Of a stretch of 9,510 nt of DNA, positions 7,238 through 9,510 are shown piece by piece; positions within the stretch are counted from its first letter, which is position 1; each line of letters starts with the position of its first letter. The DNA is taken from positions 1-9,510 of the forward strand of contig CAMPIL010000123.1 of the NCBI GenBank assembly GCA_946886375.1. The letters are read 5' to 3'. The position numbers and the translations under genes were made by a program. The notes under the pieces are model-generated. The model was not told the DNA's origin, did no database searches, and worked only from the letters and a program-made list of their open reading frames with translations. Origin of the DNA: an uncultured Phycisphaerales bacterium (GTDB lineage: Bacteria; Planctomycetota; Phycisphaerae; Phycisphaerales; SM1A02).

Positions 7238-7266
7238 GCGCCGCCCCTGTGGCTGGCACGGCACGT

Positions 7267-7294
7267 TTGAATCGAGTCATACGCAGCGTAGAAT
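7267..7294 (+). promoter_or_regulatory. Sigma-70-like promoter of prpB
   Basis: TTGAAT (7267-7272, 4 of 6 matches) and TAGAAT (7289-7294, 5 of 6) are separated by 16 bases. Predicted initiation near 7301 gives a leader of about 44 bases to TTG 7345. It lies just after the kinase stop, so prpB need not depend on read-through from the sigma-kinase operon. Confidence 0.5.
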
Positions 7295-7303
7295 GCCCGG
7301 CCG

Positions 7304-7348
7304 ATGTCAATCCGCCTCTCGTTTCGCATCAAGGGGAATTCACGTTGA
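7304..7348 (+). other. Possible 14-codon leader ORF overlapping the prpB start
   Basis: ATG 7304 opens 14 codons (MSIRLSFRIKGNSR) ending in TGA 7346-7348. The stop overlaps the prpB TTG start in the sequence TTGA. It begins only a few bases past the predicted transcription start and has no ribosome site, so it would have to be read leaderlessly. It may be chance. Confidence 0.2.
7331..7336 (+). promoter_or_regulatory. Ribosome binding site selecting the TTG start of prpB
   Basis: AAGGGG lies 8 bases before TTG 7345. No in-frame ATG exists between the kinase stop and the conserved start of the protein. The next upstream in-frame start, at 7249, would add 32 unrelated residues and would lie upstream of the promoter. 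Confidence 0.7.
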
Positions 7349-8211
7349 CCAACTCTGCCGCCCGGCGTTTGCGCGATCTTCTGTCACGCGGCACTGTTGT
7401 GGCGCCCGGTGCGTTCAACGCGCTTGTTGCGCGGGCCGTCGCCAAGGCGGGGTTTGATGCCTGCTACATCTCCGGCGGCGCGACCGCCAACGTGGCGGGC
7501 TACCCCGACATCGGCCTGATCACATTGACCGAAATGACGCGCACGATTCGCGAGATCAGCGATGCCAGCGGATTGCCCGTGATTGCCGATGCAGATACGG
7601 GGTATGGTGAAGTGGAATGCGTGATTCGCACCGTGGTTGAATACGAGCGGGCCGGCGCAGCCGGGATGCACATTGAAGACCAGGTCTTTCCCAAGCGGTG
7701 CGGGCATCTGGATGGCAAGGAGCTCATTCCTGCCGAAGAGATGTCAGAGAAGGTCGCGGCTGCTGCACAGCATCGTCTGACCAAGGACTTCATGATCATC
7801 GCCCGGACTGACGCGCGGTCGGTCAGCGGCATGAAGGAGGCGATCCAACGCGCCAATCTCTATCGCCAAGCGGGAGCGGACATGATCTTCCCGGAGGGTC
7901 TGGAGTCCGAAGCCGAGTTCGCGGAATTCGCCAAGGCCAGTCCGGGTTTGCTGCTGGCGAACATGACGGAATTCGGCAAGACGCCGGACATTTCTGCACA
8001 GCGATTTGCTGAACTGGGTTTCCAATTGGTGATTTATCCATTAAGCATGATGCGCCTGGCGATGGGGCATGTCGCGCGCGGGCTGCAGTCGCTCAAGCAG
8101 CATGGCAGCGTCCGCGAAGTTCTGCCGCAGATGCAGACGCGCAAGGAGTTGTACGAACTTCTGGGCTACCAACCGGGTCAGCAGTGGAATTTCCCGCGCA
8201 GCATCTCGTGA
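7345..8211 (+). CDS. prpB: 2-Methylisocitrate lyase
   Basis: A 288-residue cytoplasmic enzyme of the isocitrate lyase/PEP mutase superfamily, the usual length for PrpB. It splits 2-methylisocitrate into pyruvate and succinate, the last step of the methylcitrate cycle for propionyl-CoA. Visible signatures: SGGATANVAGYPDIG near the N-terminus; the Mg-binding D82 and D84 in IADADTGYGE; HIEDQ; and the catalytic PKRCGHLDGKE loop (K117, R118, C119, G120, H121). KRCGH fits PrpB rather than the KKCGH of isocitrate lyase, and the length also excludes the much larger isocitrate lyase. Later IIARTDAR and ANMTEFGKTP fit the family. The TTG start is chosen from the AAGGGG site 8 bases upstream and from the protein length. 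A probable 2-methylcitrate synthase gene follows after 181 bases, as expected for a prp locus; PrpD or AcnD is not seen here. Confidence 0.95.
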   Translation: MTNSAARRLRDLLSRGTVVAPGAFNALVARAVAKAGFDACYISGGATANVAGYPDIGLITLTEMTRTIREISDASGLPVIADADTGYGEVECVIRTVVEYERAGAAGMHIEDQVFPKRCGHLDGKELIPAEEMSEKVAAAAQHRLTKDFMIIARTDARSVSGMKEAIQRANLYRQAGADMIFPEGLESEAEFAEFAKASPGLLLANMTEFGKTPDISAQRFAELGFQLVIYPLSMMRLAMGHVARGLQSLKQHGSVREVLPQMQTRKELYELLGYQPGQQWNFPRSIS

Positions 8212-8303
8212 AGCCCATGCGTTGAAAGACATGAACTTTCGGTTCAGAGGGGTGGCCGCTGGAGTCGCCTTTTCCGCTGCACGGCGGTCGGGTTTTGACT
8301 ACT

Positions 8304-8396
8304 ATGAGTGATTCGGGGTGCGAACGCTTCGCCGCGACGTGTGCCGGCTTCAGGCGTCTCGTTGTGCCTCTTTCACTCGGACCAACTTTGCCATGA
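8304..8396 (+). other. Possible 30-codon leader ORF overlapping the prpC start
   Basis: ATG 8304 opens 30 codons (beginning MSDSGCERFAATC) that end at TGA 8394-8396, overlapping the prpC ATG as ATGA. It has no ribosome site and no recognisable domain. It would matter because prpC itself lacks a clear Shine-Dalgarno, so re-initiation after this ORF is one way it could be translated. It may be chance. Confidence 0.2.
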
Positions 8397-9510
8397 GTAC
8401 AACCACACAGGCCAAGCCTAAACCAGACAAAGCCCCTGACACTCGAGGTCTCGCCGGCCAAACCGTCGGCGACACCTCCATCTGTGCTGTCACGCAGACT
8501 CAACTGATCTATCGCGGGTATGAAATCGCTGACCTCGCCGCCAACGCCACGTTCGAGGAAGTCGCGTTTCTCCTGTTGGTCGGTCACAAGCCAAGTGCCG
8601 CGGAACTCAAGGCGTTCAGGGATGAACTGGCTTCGATGCGCGCGGTGGATGCGACCATTCTCGATGAAATCGGCCGCATCGCGAAACTCAAGCCCGAAGC
8701 GCATCCCATGAGCATTCTGCGCAGCGGCGTGTCGCTGCTGTCGCACGTTGACCCCGAAACCGAAGACAACTCGCCCGAAGCCGAACTGCGCAAAGCCAAG
8801 CGGCTGCTGGCGCAGATTCCCACCATCATCGGCCACGGGCAGATGGTGCGCGATGGCAAGAAGCCGGTGCAGCCGGATCCGAAACTCGACCACGCCGCGA
8901 ATCTCTTGTGGTTGATGACCGGCGTCAAGCCGCCGCAACTGCACGCCAAAGTCATGGATGTCTCGCTGATTTTGTACGCCGAGCACGATTTCAACGCCAG
9001 CACCTTCACCTGCCGCTGCATCGCCTCAACTGAAAGCGACATGCACTCGGCGGTGTGCGGCGGCATCGGCGCGCTCAAGGGTCCGCTGCACGGCGGGGCC
9101 AACGAGATGGCGATGGAAATGCTCAAGGACATCGACCGCGACACCGCTGGCGGCAAGATGAACGTGGAAGACTGGATGAAGCGCGCCTTCGCCGAAAAGC
9201 GCAAACTCATGGGCTTCGGGCACCGCGTGTACAAGAACGGCGATCACCGCGCGGGCATTCTTCGCGAGTGGGGATTGCAGATCGCCCGCCAACAGGGCCC
9301 GCAGTCAACCAAATGGTTCGACATCGGCGACAAAGTGCAGCAGATCATGCTGCGCGAGAAGAACATTCATCCCAACGTCGATTTTCCGTGCGGCATGACG
9401 TACTTCGTGATGGGCATTCCGGTGCCGCAGTACACGCCCATCTTCGTCGCCAGCCGCATCACAGGCTGGTGCGCCCATGACCAGGAGCCCTGTCAGCACC
9501 AGCGCGCCGC
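8393..9510 (+). CDS. prpC: Citrate synthase family protein, probably 2-methylcitrate synthase (3' end outside window)
   Basis: The frame is open from ATG 8393 to the window end (372 codons); the family's usual length is about 375-390, so only the C-terminal tip should be missing. It condenses oxaloacetate with propionyl-CoA (PrpC) or acetyl-CoA (citrate synthase). The fold's signatures are in order: GLAGQTVGDTSI and LIYRGYEIADLA at the N-terminus; GPLHGGANE with H233; GFGHRVYK with H277; and NVDFPCG with D330. These are the three catalytic residues. The position right after prpB favours 2-methylcitrate synthase, but sequence alone does not separate the two activities, and many such enzymes accept both substrates. 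No clear ribosome site precedes the ATG. After GWCAH (H362) the visible residues DQEPCQHQRA fit the family poorly, so a divergent tail or a frameshift at the window edge is possible. Confidence 0.85.
   Translation, partial: MSTTTQAKPKPDKAPDTRGLAGQTVGDTSICAVTQTQLIYRGYEIADLAANATFEEVAFLLLVGHKPSAAELKAFRDELASMRAVDATILDEIGRIAKLKPEAHPMSILRSGVSLLSHVDPETEDNSPEAELRKAKRLLAQIPTIIGHGQMVRDGKKPVQPDPKLDHAANLLWLMTGVKPPQLHAKVMDVSLILYAEHDFNASTFTCRCIASTESDMHSAVCGGIGALKGPLHGGANEMAMEMLKDIDRDTAGGKMNVEDWMKRAFAEKRKLMGFGHRVYKNGDHRAGILREWGLQIARQQGPQSTKWFDIGDKVQQIMLREKNIHPNVDFPCGMTYFVMGIPVPQYTPIFVASRITGWCAHDQEPCQHQRA

Noticed and set aside
7254..7270. A sigma-54-like site before prpB: a perfect TGGCACG (-24 element), tempting because prp operons of enterobacteria are sigma-54 dependent.
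   Set aside because: The -12 position reads GTTTGA, without the required GC, and no PrpR-like activator is in the window. The sigma-70-like pair just downstream fits better.
8224..8273. Possible terminator after prpB: GGTGGC/GTCGCC hairpin followed by TTTT, with two small hairpins before it (GAAAG/CTTTC and TGAAC/GTTCA).
   Set aside because: The main stem needs two G-U pairs in six, and the T run is short. It is too weak to list, and it leaves open whether prpB and prpC are one transcript.
8093..8986. A 297-codon minus-strand frame across prpB and prpC.
   Set aside because: It is antisense to two clearly recognisable enzymes and has shadow-frame composition without motifs.

Overview
The window is GC-rich bacterial DNA. 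Its mix of genes points to the Planctomycetota, most likely a Phycisphaerae-like lineage: a VIT/von Willebrand A protein, a DUF1570-like secreted metallopeptidase, an ECF-type sigma factor beside a membrane Ser/Thr kinase, and a membrane-anchored coiled-coil protein of a type I associate with that phylum. This placement is inferred from gene content; there is no rRNA or marker gene.

Layout: (1) 1-864 (+) is the C-terminal part of a VIT/vWA-domain protein that begins outside the window. A very strong intrinsic terminator follows at 914-949. (2) 986-2290 (+) is a secreted HExxH metallopeptidase. (3) 2511-3458 (-) is a membrane-anchored coiled-coil protein with its own terminator at 2446-2472. 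(4) A divergent gap of 341 bases (3459-3799) follows. (5) 3800-4570 and 4601-7237 (+) form a two-gene operon: an ECF-like sigma factor and an 878-residue membrane Ser/Thr kinase whose C-terminal extracytoplasmic part contains a tandem duplication. (6) 7345-8211 and 8393-end (+) are prpB (2-methylisocitrate lyase) and a citrate-synthase-family gene, probably prpC. A good sigma-70-like promoter precedes prpB.

How they may work together: the sigma factor and kinase probably form a signalling pair in which the kinase takes the place of an anti-sigma factor, with the duplicated extracytoplasmic domain as candidate sensor. The divergent coiled-coil envelope protein is a natural candidate target or partner, but only by position. 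prpB and prpC supply two steps of the methylcitrate cycle for propionyl-CoA and look functionally separate from the kinase. The most interesting points are the kinase's duplicated sensor-like domain, the sigma/kinase/coiled-coil cluster, and the short ORFs that overlap the start codons of both prp genes.
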